In this document: positions 53,383-61,763 of the stretch, piece after piece
Layout: every line of letters begins with the position of its first letter
How positions within the stretch are numbered: the stretch's first letter is position 1
Assembly (NCBI GenBank): GCA_017303555.1
Contig: JAFLCN010000001.1
Location: 476,920 to 540,919, forward strand
DNA length: 64,000 nt
DNA from: Planctomycetota bacterium
GTDB taxonomy: Bacteria > Planctomycetota > Phycisphaerae > Phycisphaerales > UBA1924
Reading direction: 5' to 3'
Notes under the pieces: model-generated
What the model was told of the DNA's origin: nothing
Database searches by the model: none
What the model saw: the letters and a program-made list of their open reading frames with translations, nothing else
Program-made: the position numbers and the translations under genes

Positions 53383-54288
53383 TCACTCCACCGGACAACT
53401 CGCATCCCCCAGCCACTCGCCCATCGACATGTAGTAGACGCTTGTGTTGTCAAGTCCCGCGTATTCCGCTGCGAGCGCTGCAAACGCAGCGCGGCCACCG
53501 GACTGGCAGAGAAGGACGGATGGCTGCGCTTGCGTTGCACCGTTCGCGGCGAAGAGCGTGCGGAGTTCTTCGGGCGTTCGCAAACGACCGCGATCGTCGA
53601 GCATTTCTTTGTGCGGAAGATTGGTTGCGGTCGGCACGTGACCGACGCGCCGGCCTGCTTCGACTTTGACATTGCCCGTGAATTCGTCTTCGGTGCGGAC
53701 ATCAAGGATCGGCTGCGTGCCGGCGCTTGAGAGGGCCTTTAGCTGGTCTTTGGTGACGAGTCGATTCGGTGTTGCCGCGGCGAACCGCGTCGGCGCGAAC
53801 TCGCCCGGATTGCCAGCCTGGACCAGCCGCGGCTCCAATACCGGGCAAAGGTTGCTCCAGCCTCCGTTGACGACGCGAACGTCCTTGACGCCGCACTCGC
53901 GCAGGATGAACCAGGCGCGGGCGGCGGAGGTCATGCCGCCGTCGTCGTAGATGATGACAGGGGTCTCTTCATCGATGCCGAGCGCGCTGATGCGGATGGA
54001 CCAGCCTTCGCTGTCGTTCAGGCCTTCGCCACGCCGACTGGCGGCGGACCAATCCCGCGTGTCGAGCCGCTGAGCACCAACGACGTGCGCCGGGCCGTAA
54101 TCTTCGAGATTGCGGGTATCGAGGACAATCGGCTTGGAATGCGCAGCCTCGAGTGCCGCGCCGACTGCTTCCGGCTCGATGATGACCGATCGCTGTGCGA
54201 CCGTGGGTGCGGACGAACATCCGCCCAGAAGCAAGTTGACGAGAAAACCTGCCGCGGCTGCGGCACACAACAAGGATGATCTGCTCAT
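53383..54288 (-). CDS. Lipoprotein with two rhodanese domains (sulfurtransferase)
   Basis: Thiosulfate or 3-mercaptopyruvate sulfurtransferase, 301 residues. ATG 54288 lies behind AAGGAGTGCCGCG. Lipobox LLGGC with Cys24, so it is membrane-anchored outside the cytosol. First rhodanese domain residues about 35-160, where the active-site Cys is replaced (VIIYDDGGMTSAAR), so it is structural. Second domain about 175-300 keeps the persulfide loop LLCQSGGRAA with C261. DVRTEDEFTGN and VGHVPTATNLPHKEM are typical. Its 3' end has a decayed duplicate at 50788-50883. Cell-surface location is unusual for the class; the sulphur acceptor is unknown. Confidence 0.88.
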   Translation of the reverse strand: MSRSSLLCAAAAAGFLVNLLLGGCSSAPTVAQRSVIIEPEAVGAALEAAHSKPIVLDTRNLEDYGPAHVVGAQRLDTRDWSAASRRGEGLNDSEGWSIRISALGIDEETPVIIYDDGGMTSAARAWFILRECGVKDVRVVNGGWSNLCPVLEPRLVQAGNPGEFAPTRFAAATPNRLVTKDQLKALSSAGTQPILDVRTEDEFTGNVKVEAGRRVGHVPTATNLPHKEMLDDRGRLRTPEELRTLFAANGATQAQPSVLLCQSGGRAAFAALAAEYAGLDNTSVYYMSMGEWLGDASCPVE

Positions 54289-54428
54289 TTCGCGGCACTC
54301 CTTCGCGGGCTGGAGCGCACGCGGGTTTGGATTGGTTCACGAAAAGCGGGTAGAAATGCGGGCCCATCGTGAGCGGGCCGGCAACTGATACTGTGAAGCC
54401 GCATCAGCACGAGAAGGAACGAGCAAGC

Positions 54429-55391
54429 ATGCTGGGACTCTTGAATCGCGCAATCGTCAAGTACATCACCGGACCGCGCCGGGAGCGCGAGCTCGAGCGG
54501 ATGAACATCAAGAACCTCGGCTACTACATCGCCGGGCAGGAGCTCAAGCGCGGGCCGAAACCCCCGGCCAAGTCGGCCCAGAAATCGGAACTCAAGTCGA
54601 AGGGCTGCACGCAGCGCGATATCGAATCCGACTGGCTGGGTTTCTGGTGCTCCGAGATCTGCTGCGCCGTGCTCTATCACCGCAAGGTCTGGGAGATCTG
54701 CTACGTCGCGCAGGCGCTCTACTCGCTGGATCAACTCAGTCCCGGCAAGCACGGCCTGGTATTCGGGTGCGGCGAAGAACCGCTTCCGAGCCTCTTCGCG
54801 AAGTACGGCGTCAAGGTGCTCGCAACCGATCTCGACCCGGCGAGCTCGGGCAGCGCACGGTGGATCGAGACGCGCCAACATTCAACCACGATCGAAAAGC
54901 TGCGCATGGCCAACGTCTGCCCCGATCCGGAACTGCGCAAGAACATCGAGCTGCGCTACGTGGACATGAACGACATCCCCACCGACCTGCACGGGAAGTT
55001 TGATTTCTGCTGGTCCACCTGCTCGCTCGAACACGTGGGAAGCATCGAAAAGGGGCTGCGGTTCATCGAGAACTCGCTGAAAACGCTCAAGCCCGGCGGC
55101 GTCGCGGTGCACACGACCGAGTGGAACATGAACGACGATGGCGGCACCGTCGATCACGCGCACACCGTGCTCTTCCAGAAAAAGCACCTTCTGGATGTCA
55201 TCGAGCGCGTCCGGCGCCAGGGCTACATCGTCGCGGAGCCCGACTTCACCCACGGCGAGGGCTTGTTCGACGGCATCACCGATCTGCCCCCCCACGGCCC
55301 GCACGGCGCGGACGTGATGCACCTGAGGCTCGCCTTGTCGGGCTACCGGTGCACATCCTGGGGGATCATCATTCAAAAGCCAAAGGAATGA
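54429..55391 (+). CDS. SAM-dependent methyltransferase
   Basis: Class I methyltransferase, 320 residues from ATG 54429 (AAGGAACGAGC upstream); a GTG at 54369 is the other start. Motif I is GLVFGCGEEPLPSLFAKYGV and motif II acidic end is VLATDLDP. Further motifs are FDFCWSTCSLEHVGSIEKGL and LKTLKPGGVAVHTTEWNMND. The substrate-specific end, including LPPHGPHGADVMHLRLALSG, is not diagnostic. The first 90 residues are Lys/Arg-rich helix. Methyl acceptor unknown; a sugar or lipid is possible. The stop at 55391 abuts the convergent M32 gene. Confidence 0.8.
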   Translation: MLGLLNRAIVKYITGPRRERELERMNIKNLGYYIAGQELKRGPKPPAKSAQKSELKSKGCTQRDIESDWLGFWCSEICCAVLYHRKVWEICYVAQALYSLDQLSPGKHGLVFGCGEEPLPSLFAKYGVKVLATDLDPASSGSARWIETRQHSTTIEKLRMANVCPDPELRKNIELRYVDMNDIPTDLHGKFDFCWSTCSLEHVGSIEKGLRFIENSLKTLKPGGVAVHTTEWNMNDDGGTVDHAHTVLFQKKHLLDVIERVRRQGYIVAEPDFTHGEGLFDGITDLPPHGPHGADVMHLRLALSGYRCTSWGIIIQKPKE

Positions 55392-56936
55392 TCACACGCC
55401 GTACACGTCTTTGACCTTGCCTTCGAGATACCGCAGCAGCGCATCGGCGCTCAGGTCCTTGCCGGTGATCTTCCTGCACAGCTCATCGGCGCGATAGTGC
55501 TTGCCGTGCTGGTGGATCTTGGTGCGGAGCCACTCGCGGAGCGTGCCGAACTCGCCCTTTGAGATCTGAGATCTCAAATCTGAAATTTCAGATTCGATCG
55601 TCTCCCAGAACTGTGCCGCGTAGAGGTTGCCCAGTGTGTAGGTCGGGAAGTAGCCGATCAGCCCGAACGACCAGTGGACATCCTGCAAGCAGCCCCGCCG
55701 GTCATCGGGCACATCGATGCCGAGATAGTCCTTGTACCGCTTGTTCCACTCGCCCGGAACGTCCTTCACGCTCATCGCGCCCGACAGCAGCGCCCGCTCC
55801 ATCTCGAAACGCACCATGACGTGCATGTTGTACGTGCCCTCATCGGCCTCGACGCGGATCAAGCTGGGTTTCACCGTGTTCACGGCCTTGTAGATCGTGT
55901 CGAGATCGACGCCGTCGAGCGCCGCGCCGTATTCCTTCTTGGCGAGCGGGAGCGCCCACATCCAGAACTCTCTGCTACGCCCGACCAGGTTCTCCCACAT
56001 GCGGCTCTGGCTCTCGTGAATGCCCAGCGAGATCGACTCGGCCAGCGGCTGCCCGTACAGGCTCTGCGGCACCCCGTCCTTCGGCAAACCCTGCTCGTAC
56101 AGACCGTGCCCGGCCTCGTGCATCGTGCCGTAGAGCGCATCCGTGAAGGCTTCATCCCGATAGCGCGTCGTCAGTCGCGTATCCCCCGGCGCAAGGCCCG
56201 AACAGAACGGGTGCGTCGTCACATCCAGCCGGCCCGCTTCAAGATCAAACTTCATCGCCTTCAGCACCAGCAGGCCGAACGCGTGCTGCTTGTCCGCAGG
56301 GACCGGACGCCTCAGCATCGACACATCGGGGTGCCTGCCGACTTTCGCGACCCGTTGAACCAGCTCCGTCAGTCGCGTGCGGAGAGGCGTGAAGATCGCC
56401 TCGATCTGCTTCGCCGTCATCCCCGGCTCGTACTCATCAAGCAGCGCGTCGTAGCGCTCGCCTCCAACTGGCACGCCGTAGCAATCGGCCTTCTGTCGCG
56501 AGAGCGCGAACATCTTCTCGAGCCAAGGCGCGAACAGGGCGAAGTCGTTCTTCTCGCGCGCCTCCTTCCAGACTTCCTGCGCCTGGCTGCCCACCTTCGC
56601 CAGTTCCGCCACAAGCTCCGAGGGCAGCTTGGTCAGGCGGTCGTAATCGCGCCGGAACTCCCGCAGGTTCGCCGCGACCGCACCGTTGGCAACAAGCCCC
56701 TTGTCCTGTTCGCACGCCGCGATCAGGTCCCCCACGCGCTTGTCGGTCGCGTGCTTGTGGTGCAACTCGGCGATGAGCGACGATTGCTCGGCCCGGAACG
56801 CGCCCGCCGCCGGCGGCATGTACGTTTCCTGATCCCAGCTCAAAAGCTGCGCAACAGAACTGAGCGCTGTGGAGCGCCGGGCGAGCGCGCAGAGTTCCTG
56901 ATACGGCGGCACAGTCGCAGAAGGAGCATTTTTCAT
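55392..56936 (-). CDS. Carboxypeptidase Taq (M32) metallopeptidase
   Basis: Zinc carboxypeptidase, 514 residues, removing C-terminal residues (typically not Pro) from peptides in the cytosol. ATG 56936 with GAGGATCACG upstream. Family marks: AQLLSWDQETYMPPAAGAFR near the N-terminus, the HPF block VTTHPFCSG, active-site HEAGH at residues 273-277 in YGTMHEAGHGLYEQG, GIHESQSRMWENLVG, and IRVEADEGTYNMHVMVRFE. All expected metal ligands and the catalytic Glu are present. It reads divergently from the SpoIIE phosphatase gene. Confidence 0.94.
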   Translation of the reverse strand: MKNAPSATVPPYQELCALARRSTALSSVAQLLSWDQETYMPPAAGAFRAEQSSLIAELHHKHATDKRVGDLIAACEQDKGLVANGAVAANLREFRRDYDRLTKLPSELVAELAKVGSQAQEVWKEAREKNDFALFAPWLEKMFALSRQKADCYGVPVGGERYDALLDEYEPGMTAKQIEAIFTPLRTRLTELVQRVAKVGRHPDVSMLRRPVPADKQHAFGLLVLKAMKFDLEAGRLDVTTHPFCSGLAPGDTRLTTRYRDEAFTDALYGTMHEAGHGLYEQGLPKDGVPQSLYGQPLAESISLGIHESQSRMWENLVGRSREFWMWALPLAKKEYGAALDGVDLDTIYKAVNTVKPSLIRVEADEGTYNMHVMVRFEMERALLSGAMSVKDVPGEWNKRYKDYLGIDVPDDRRGCLQDVHWSFGLIGYFPTYTLGNLYAAQFWETIESEISDLRSQISKGEFGTLREWLRTKIHQHGKHYRADELCRKITGKDLSADALLRYLEGKVKDVYGV

Positions 56937-57077
56937 CGTGATCCTCGGATCAACGCGGCATCCGGCCGCGGGCTTTGGTGCGAATTGCGTTCTGCCAGTC
57001 TACGAGGCTTCCTCCACGCGGACCGCCCCGATTCAAGGTGGAATCCGGCTCCCCGAACCGTCCGATACGCTGCACGC

Positions 57078-58415
57078 ATGCCCGCCGCGCCCTTCGCCAT
57101 TCCGACCTTCCGACCGTCCGCCCTGCCGGGTGTGGCGCTGGCAGATCTCGCATCGAACGAGCGGATTCCCCTCCTGTTGAACCTGACACACAAGCTGTTC
57201 GACCAGACCCAGGACCAGGGCATCATCAACGAATTCGCGGAGGCAATGGGCCGCATCCGCGGGCGAGCCTGCATGGTGATGGTGCGGACACGCGATGTTC
57301 CAAAGGGCTCGTACCGGATCACCCGCTGGCGAACCGCCGACGGCCAGGAACTTGTCACGCCCGTCATGCACGATGGACAGGTCGGCGCCGCCCCGATCCA
57401 TTCCGGCGGCATCATCGGATTGGTCTGTCACGACGAGCTGCCTCAGATGGCCCGACTCGAAGGCGCCGCCGACACTGTCTTCGGCGACTGGACCACGGGC
57501 TACCGCTCGCTCGTCTCAACGCCCCTCCCCGAGAAATCCCAGCCCGCCGACTGGCTGGTCCTGCTCGACACGCCCGAAGACCGCTGGACCCTGGAGAACC
57601 TCGAAACCATCGTGCTCCAGTCGAACCTCGTCGGCGTTGTCATCCGCAATCTCAACATCGCGCGCCGGTTGAAAGAAGCGACGGCCTACATCCAGAACGA
57701 GATCGACCAGATCGCCGAGATCCAGCGGAGCCTGCTGCCACAGACTTTCCCCCCGGTCCCCGGCCTCGAACTTGCCGCGTCCTACGCCACGTTCGACCGC
57801 GCCGGGGGTGATTACTACGACGTCTTCGTCGATCCCGCCGGCACCGGGCGCGTGGGCTTTCTCATCGCCGATGCCTCGGGCCACGGCCCCTCCGCGGCAG
57901 TCGTCGTCGCGATGCTGCACGCGGTCGTCGCAAACTTCTCCAAACTGCCCGAGCCGCAGGAAATGCTCGAGGAGATCAACCGCAAGCTCTTTGCGCGCCG
58001 GATCGGCAATTCATTCGTGACCGCTCTCGCAGCGGTCTACGACCCGGCAACCAGCGAGCTCCGCGTCGCGGGCGCAGGCCATCCGCCCCCGATGTTCCGG
58101 CACGGGGCGACGGCGCGTGAACTTGAATTCGATGGCGGACCGCCGCTCGGCATTCTGGAGCGCGTGGACTCCGCTCAGGGCCGGGTCACCCTGCAGTCCG
58201 GCGACACTGTGCTTCTATACACCGACGGGATCAGCGAGGCGATGTCGATCGATCACAAACTCTTCGGAGTAGATCGCATTCGGGCAGCGCTGCTTTCCGA
58301 CTCGAACACCGGAGCACCGCGAACGATCGAGCATCTGAATGCCGCGCTGAAGGCGTACATCGGCTCGGCAAGGCCGAGCGACGACCAGACGATGCTGGTG
58401 ATTCGCCACACGTAA
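57078..58415 (+). CDS. GAF-SpoIIE (RsbU-like) phosphatase
   Basis: PP2C-family signalling phosphatase, 445 residues from ATG 57078. Residues about 30-185 look like a GAF sensor, followed by a coiled helix (ATAYIQNEIDQIAEIQRSLL) that usually couples sensor to catalysis. The SpoIIE domain starts at QTFPPVPGLELAASYATFDR and has the metal residues in AGGDYYDVF and IADASGHGPSAAVVVAM, then AGAGHPPPMFRHG, LYTDGISEAM and the final DDQTMLVIRH. Probably dephosphorylates an anti-sigma-factor antagonist; no partner gene is next to it. The longer open frame upstream is antisense to the M32 gene. Confidence 0.9.
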   Translation: MPAAPFAIPTFRPSALPGVALADLASNERIPLLLNLTHKLFDQTQDQGIINEFAEAMGRIRGRACMVMVRTRDVPKGSYRITRWRTADGQELVTPVMHDGQVGAAPIHSGGIIGLVCHDELPQMARLEGAADTVFGDWTTGYRSLVSTPLPEKSQPADWLVLLDTPEDRWTLENLETIVLQSNLVGVVIRNLNIARRLKEATAYIQNEIDQIAEIQRSLLPQTFPPVPGLELAASYATFDRAGGDYYDVFVDPAGTGRVGFLIADASGHGPSAAVVVAMLHAVVANFSKLPEPQEMLEEINRKLFARRIGNSFVTALAAVYDPATSELRVAGAGHPPPMFRHGATARELEFDGGPPLGILERVDSAQGRVTLQSGDTVLLYTDGISEAMSIDHKLFGVDRIRAALLSDSNTGAPRTIEHLNAALKAYIGSARPSDDQTMLVIRHT

Positions 58416-58436
58416 AACCAAAGCCCGAGCACCCGC

Positions 58437-59687
58437 CTATTTCAGCGCCTCACCAACGGCATTCAGGCTGTACGCCGTGATCAGGATCGGGTTGGTTTCC
58501 ATCCAGCGCTTATCCAGTTCCTTGAAGCTGCCATCGGCGTTCTGGTGTGCCGCGAGCGCCTTGATCAGGTCTTCGCGCCAGTCGGCCTTCTTCATCTTGC
58601 CGGTTTCTTCCTGCACTTCGAGCACCGGCTCCCCGTACGCGCGCATCGCCTTGGCGAACGTGATCAGGTAGTAGTAGTAACCGCTGTTGCCCATGCCGGG
58701 GTTTTCGCTCAGCGTGTAGTTGTCCTTGATCCAGCCCATCGCCGCGAGCACCCGCGGATCATCATGCTTCAGGTCGGCGTAGAGGTAGCTCTTGAAACCT
58801 GCATAGGTCATGCTCCCGTACGCGCGAAGGCGGCTGACCTTGGTTCCATCATCCATCGTCTCTTCGATCTCGCCCGCATTGGTCTCGCCCTGGCCGGCCT
58901 TGTCCTTGCCCGCGCCCGCGGAGTAGATAAATCCGCCCTGCATCGAGCCCTTGGCGTACTCCTGATCGTTGATCTTCATTCCCTTGAACGTGTCGACCAT
59001 CTGCGTGCGCTGGAGGAAGACCAGTGCACGCCGGAACGCCTCATCATCGCCCGGCACGCCGCTGTCGTGCAGCGCCTGGAGCACGAACGAAACGTTCGAC
59101 ACATCCGGCCGCCCCTTGCTGCCGTAGCCCCAGCCCCCATAAAACGGATTGTCCTTGCTCACCGCCTCGGGCGATTCCTTGTGCGCACCCGCATTCGCCG
59201 TCTCGCCAAACTGCAGACCCTTCAGGAAATCCTGCGCCGGCTTGATCGCCGCCTTCGCTGCCGGTGTATCCACCTTGCTCAGCATCGAAAGGCTGATCGC
59301 CGTGTTGTAACTGGGCAGAATCTGGTCGTAGATGCCGCCATCCTTCTGCTGCTTGCTCAGCACAAAGGCCACGCCCCGCGCGATCGAGTCATCGCTCGCG
59401 TTCGCGCCCGGCTCGCTCAACAGGCCGCTCACCACCAACGCCGTAATCGCCGGGAAACTCGGCCCCTTCTCCGGGATCGACCAGCCGCCCGTCGCCTTGT
59501 CCTGCTGCGCTCGCAAAAAGGCCGCGGCCTTCTTCGCCACCTTCTCGCCCAGCTCCCGCACCTCTTTCGAGATCGGCTTCACGCTCGACACCGGCGCATC
59601 GGCCACGCTCCCGAGCGCGGCAGCAGCCGGAAGCACCGGCAAGACAAAACCCACAGCGAGCACGAGCGAGGCGATCCGCGGATTCAT
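58437..59687 (-). CDS. Secreted prenyltransferase/squalene-cyclase-repeat protein
   Basis: Exported 416-residue protein; AAGGAGTTTGCG precedes ATG 59687, and leader MNPRIASLVLAVGFVLPVLP ends near AAA. The mature part is alpha-helical with repeats of the terpenoid cyclase/protein prenyltransferase alpha-alpha barrel: AAFLRAQQDKATGGWSIPEK, VAFVLSKQQKDGGIYDQILP, NPFYGGWGYGSKGRPDVSNV, LVFLQRTQMVDTFKGM. The catalytic DXDD or DCTAE of true squalene cyclases is absent, and a signal peptide rules out a usual hopanoid enzyme. This family is frequent in planctomycetes with unknown role. No hopanoid gene nearby. Confidence 0.82.
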   Translation of the reverse strand: MNPRIASLVLAVGFVLPVLPAAAALGSVADAPVSSVKPISKEVRELGEKVAKKAAAFLRAQQDKATGGWSIPEKGPSFPAITALVVSGLLSEPGANASDDSIARGVAFVLSKQQKDGGIYDQILPSYNTAISLSMLSKVDTPAAKAAIKPAQDFLKGLQFGETANAGAHKESPEAVSKDNPFYGGWGYGSKGRPDVSNVSFVLQALHDSGVPGDDEAFRRALVFLQRTQMVDTFKGMKINDQEYAKGSMQGGFIYSAGAGKDKAGQGETNAGEIEETMDDGTKVSRLRAYGSMTYAGFKSYLYADLKHDDPRVLAAMGWIKDNYTLSENPGMGNSGYYYYLITFAKAMRAYGEPVLEVQEETGKMKKADWREDLIKALAAHQNADGSFKELDKRWMETNPILITAYSLNAVGEALK

Positions 59688-59720
59688 CGCAAACTCCTTG
59701 AGTCAAAGCAACATCCAGGT

Positions 59721-60467
59721 TCAGGCTTGAGTGTACCGGCGCAGGGAAGAGTGGTTGACAAGCATCGCCGCAGCCGCAACCGCCGCGGTTTCCACCCGCA
59801 GCACATGGGGCGAGCAACGCATGAACGGCAACTTCCTGGCCCTGAACCCCTCAAACTCGCGCGGGCTCCAGCCGCCTTCAGGGCCCACAAAGACGACGAC
59901 GCGTTTGGCATCCTGCGGCACATCAATCGCGTGCGATCCCGATGCATCCGCTACGCACGCGAACACGCCGTCGAGTTCCTTCATCGCGTGCTGAAGCTCC
60001 ACCGGCTCGCCCACCTCGATCGGCCACGCACGCCCACACTGCTTGGTGCTCTCCATCGCAGCACGACGCAGCCGCTCCAACTTCGCCTCGCGCGGATCGA
60101 CCACGGCGTGATCCGACAACAACGGCCGGAACTCGTCCACCCCGAGCTGCGAAAGACTGTCGAGCATTTCATCCAGCCGATCGCCCTTCGCCGCCGCGGC
60201 AAGCACCTCCAGCCTCACTTCCGGCACGGCCTCCATCCGCGATTCGATCACCTCCGCCTCGAACCTCCAGCCCGATTTTCCCTGCTTCGAGGTCGCGCTG
60301 ATCCGCGCCATCGCCCGCGTGCCCCGGCCATCAAGCAATTCAACCGGATCGCCCGTTTCCAGCCTCTTCACGCGCAGGGCGTGGTGCGCCTCGTCTCCTT
60401 CGATGACGAGCTTCAAACCCGCCGCAATCGGCGACCCTTCCAAGACCATGATCCGGTGTACAGCCAC
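59721..60467 (-). CDS. rsmE: 16S rRNA (uracil1498-N3)-methyltransferase
   Basis: SPOUT-class enzyme that methylates U1498 of 16S rRNA, 248 residues, family-typical. Start GTG 60467 (VAVHRIMVLEG) is chosen because family sequence begins there; the frame extends another 140 codons upstream without similarity. Signature blocks: VIEGDEAHHALRVKRLETGD, LLDGRGTRAMARI, EVLAAAAKGDRLDEML, LSQLGVDEFRPLLSDHAVV, and the knot VVVFVGPEGGWSPREFEGFR followed by RVETAAVAAAAML. It is transcribed 33 bases upstream of the cyclase-repeat gene, so they might share a transcript. Confidence 0.92.
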   Translation of the reverse strand: MAVHRIMVLEGSPIAAGLKLVIEGDEAHHALRVKRLETGDPVELLDGRGTRAMARISATSKQGKSGWRFEAEVIESRMEAVPEVRLEVLAAAAKGDRLDEMLDSLSQLGVDEFRPLLSDHAVVDPREAKLERLRRAAMESTKQCGRAWPIEVGEPVELQHAMKELDGVFACVADASGSHAIDVPQDAKRVVVFVGPEGGWSPREFEGFRARKLPFMRCSPHVLRVETAAVAAAAMLVNHSSLRRYTQA

Positions 60468-60653
60468 TGCGCGAGCGTAGCGGAACGCCCAGCTTCCCGC
60501 TCCCCGCGGCAGAAACGGCGCGGCCGCAAGGTCCGAGAGCCCGAACCATTTCCGCCCGTCTCGAAGAAACCAGGCCCCGCCGGGTCCGATAGAGTCGGGG
60601 GGCTGGACCGGTCCTCCAAATTCGTCGATCTGATCTGGTCCATTCGCATCCGC

Positions 60654-61700
60654 ATGACACCCCCGGGCACACATCCTCCGCTGACACAACCGGGCGCCGA
60701 CGCGCCCCCCGATGTCAGCTTGGATGCCCAGATCGATGCGCTGCTCGCCGATTCTCCCGCCGGCGCGCCGCCCAAAACCGGCGCAGACGCCGAGGCCGCC
60801 GTCGCTTCCATCGAACGCCAAGTCGAATCGCTCGTCGATCAATTCGTCGAACAGTCCGAGCCCGCTCAGGCAGAGCAACCCGCTCACACGCCCGCAGCTC
60901 AGGTCGCCGCGCAGCCCGAGGCCTCCGCTCCGCCGGTCGCCGTCCCCGATTCCATCGGTGAACTCGACGACCAGCTCGCCCGGCTCACCGACGAACTCCT
61001 CACCGCCCCGGCGCCCGAGCCTTATCAGGCCCCTTCGGTGAAATTCGCGCCGACACCCGAATCACCCGCCATCCCCGCTCCGCCCGAGCCGGCAATGCAA
61101 CCCGCTCCGGCCGCGGCACCGATCGCGCCCGCGGCACATGCCGAGACCGGAGCTTCCACCCCCTCGCCGATCGCTCCGCCGCCCGTTGCCGTTCCGCCCG
61201 CAGGCCCCGGCGCAGTCGTTCGCATCTTCTCCAGGCCACTCGCCGGCAAACCCCGCATCGTCCGCGACACCGTGGGCTGGCTCGGATTCAACAGCCTCTT
61301 CCTCGCAAGCGTCGTCTGGGCGTATCACCTCTGGATCCAGAAGCCCGAAAAGCTCGAAGCCCAGCACGCTCCCGCGGCACTCGTCTCGTCCGACGGTCAC
61401 GGCGAAGCCGCACACGGCTCGCCCGAAGCCCATGCCGCGGCAACCGCGCCCGCCCCGCACGCATCAAACAATCACGCCCCTCCCGATGAGCACGCCGCCG
61501 CACCGGAACACGGCGCGGAGGAACCGCTCACCGGCGTGCAGCCCCTTCACAGAAAAAAGCCGACCTACGCCCTCTCCGCCGCAATGGCCGAACGCCTCAA
61601 CGTCGCCAAAAAATCCAGCGACGGACACGGCGGGGGCGGACACGGCGCCGAGAAGAAATCCGGCTCCGGACACGGCGCACCCGCGAAATCGGGCCACTGA
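60654..61700 (+). CDS. Pro/Ala-rich single-pass membrane protein with His-rich tail
   Basis: No family recognised; 348 residues from ATG 60654. Residues 1-200 are low-complexity, Pro/Ala/Gln-rich with two short acidic helices (LDAQIDALLADSP and IGELDDQLARLTDELL). A single hydrophobic helix, VGWLGFNSLFLASVVWAYHL, lies about residue 210-230. The C-terminal 120 residues are rich in His, Gly and Ala, with runs such as HGEAAHGSPEAHAA and DGHGGGGHGAEKKSGSGHG. No signal peptide; the N-terminal part is probably cytosolic and the His-rich tail on the other side. A metal-binding or cell-envelope scaffold role is only a guess. The reading frame upstream is antisense to other genes. Confidence 0.7.
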   Translation: MTPPGTHPPLTQPGADAPPDVSLDAQIDALLADSPAGAPPKTGADAEAAVASIERQVESLVDQFVEQSEPAQAEQPAHTPAAQVAAQPEASAPPVAVPDSIGELDDQLARLTDELLTAPAPEPYQAPSVKFAPTPESPAIPAPPEPAMQPAPAAAPIAPAAHAETGASTPSPIAPPPVAVPPAGPGAVVRIFSRPLAGKPRIVRDTVGWLGFNSLFLASVVWAYHLWIQKPEKLEAQHAPAALVSSDGHGEAAHGSPEAHAAATAPAPHASNNHAPPDEHAAAPEHGAEEPLTGVQPLHRKKPTYALSAAMAERLNVAKKSSDGHGGGGHGAEKKSGSGHGAPAKSGH

Positions 61701-61763
61701 TCGCTCCCCCACAACCCGCGCGACCCGATCCGGGGTTTCGGCCCTCGCTTCCTACCCTTGTGC

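Noticed and set aside
55674..57077. Long N-terminal extension of the GAF-SpoIIE frame
   Set aside because: The extension is antisense to the M32 carboxypeptidase gene; family sequence begins at ATG 57078.
58545..60653. Extension of the His-rich protein frame to 1051 codons
   Set aside because: It is antisense to both the cyclase-repeat gene and rsmE; Arg/His-rich composition without motifs.
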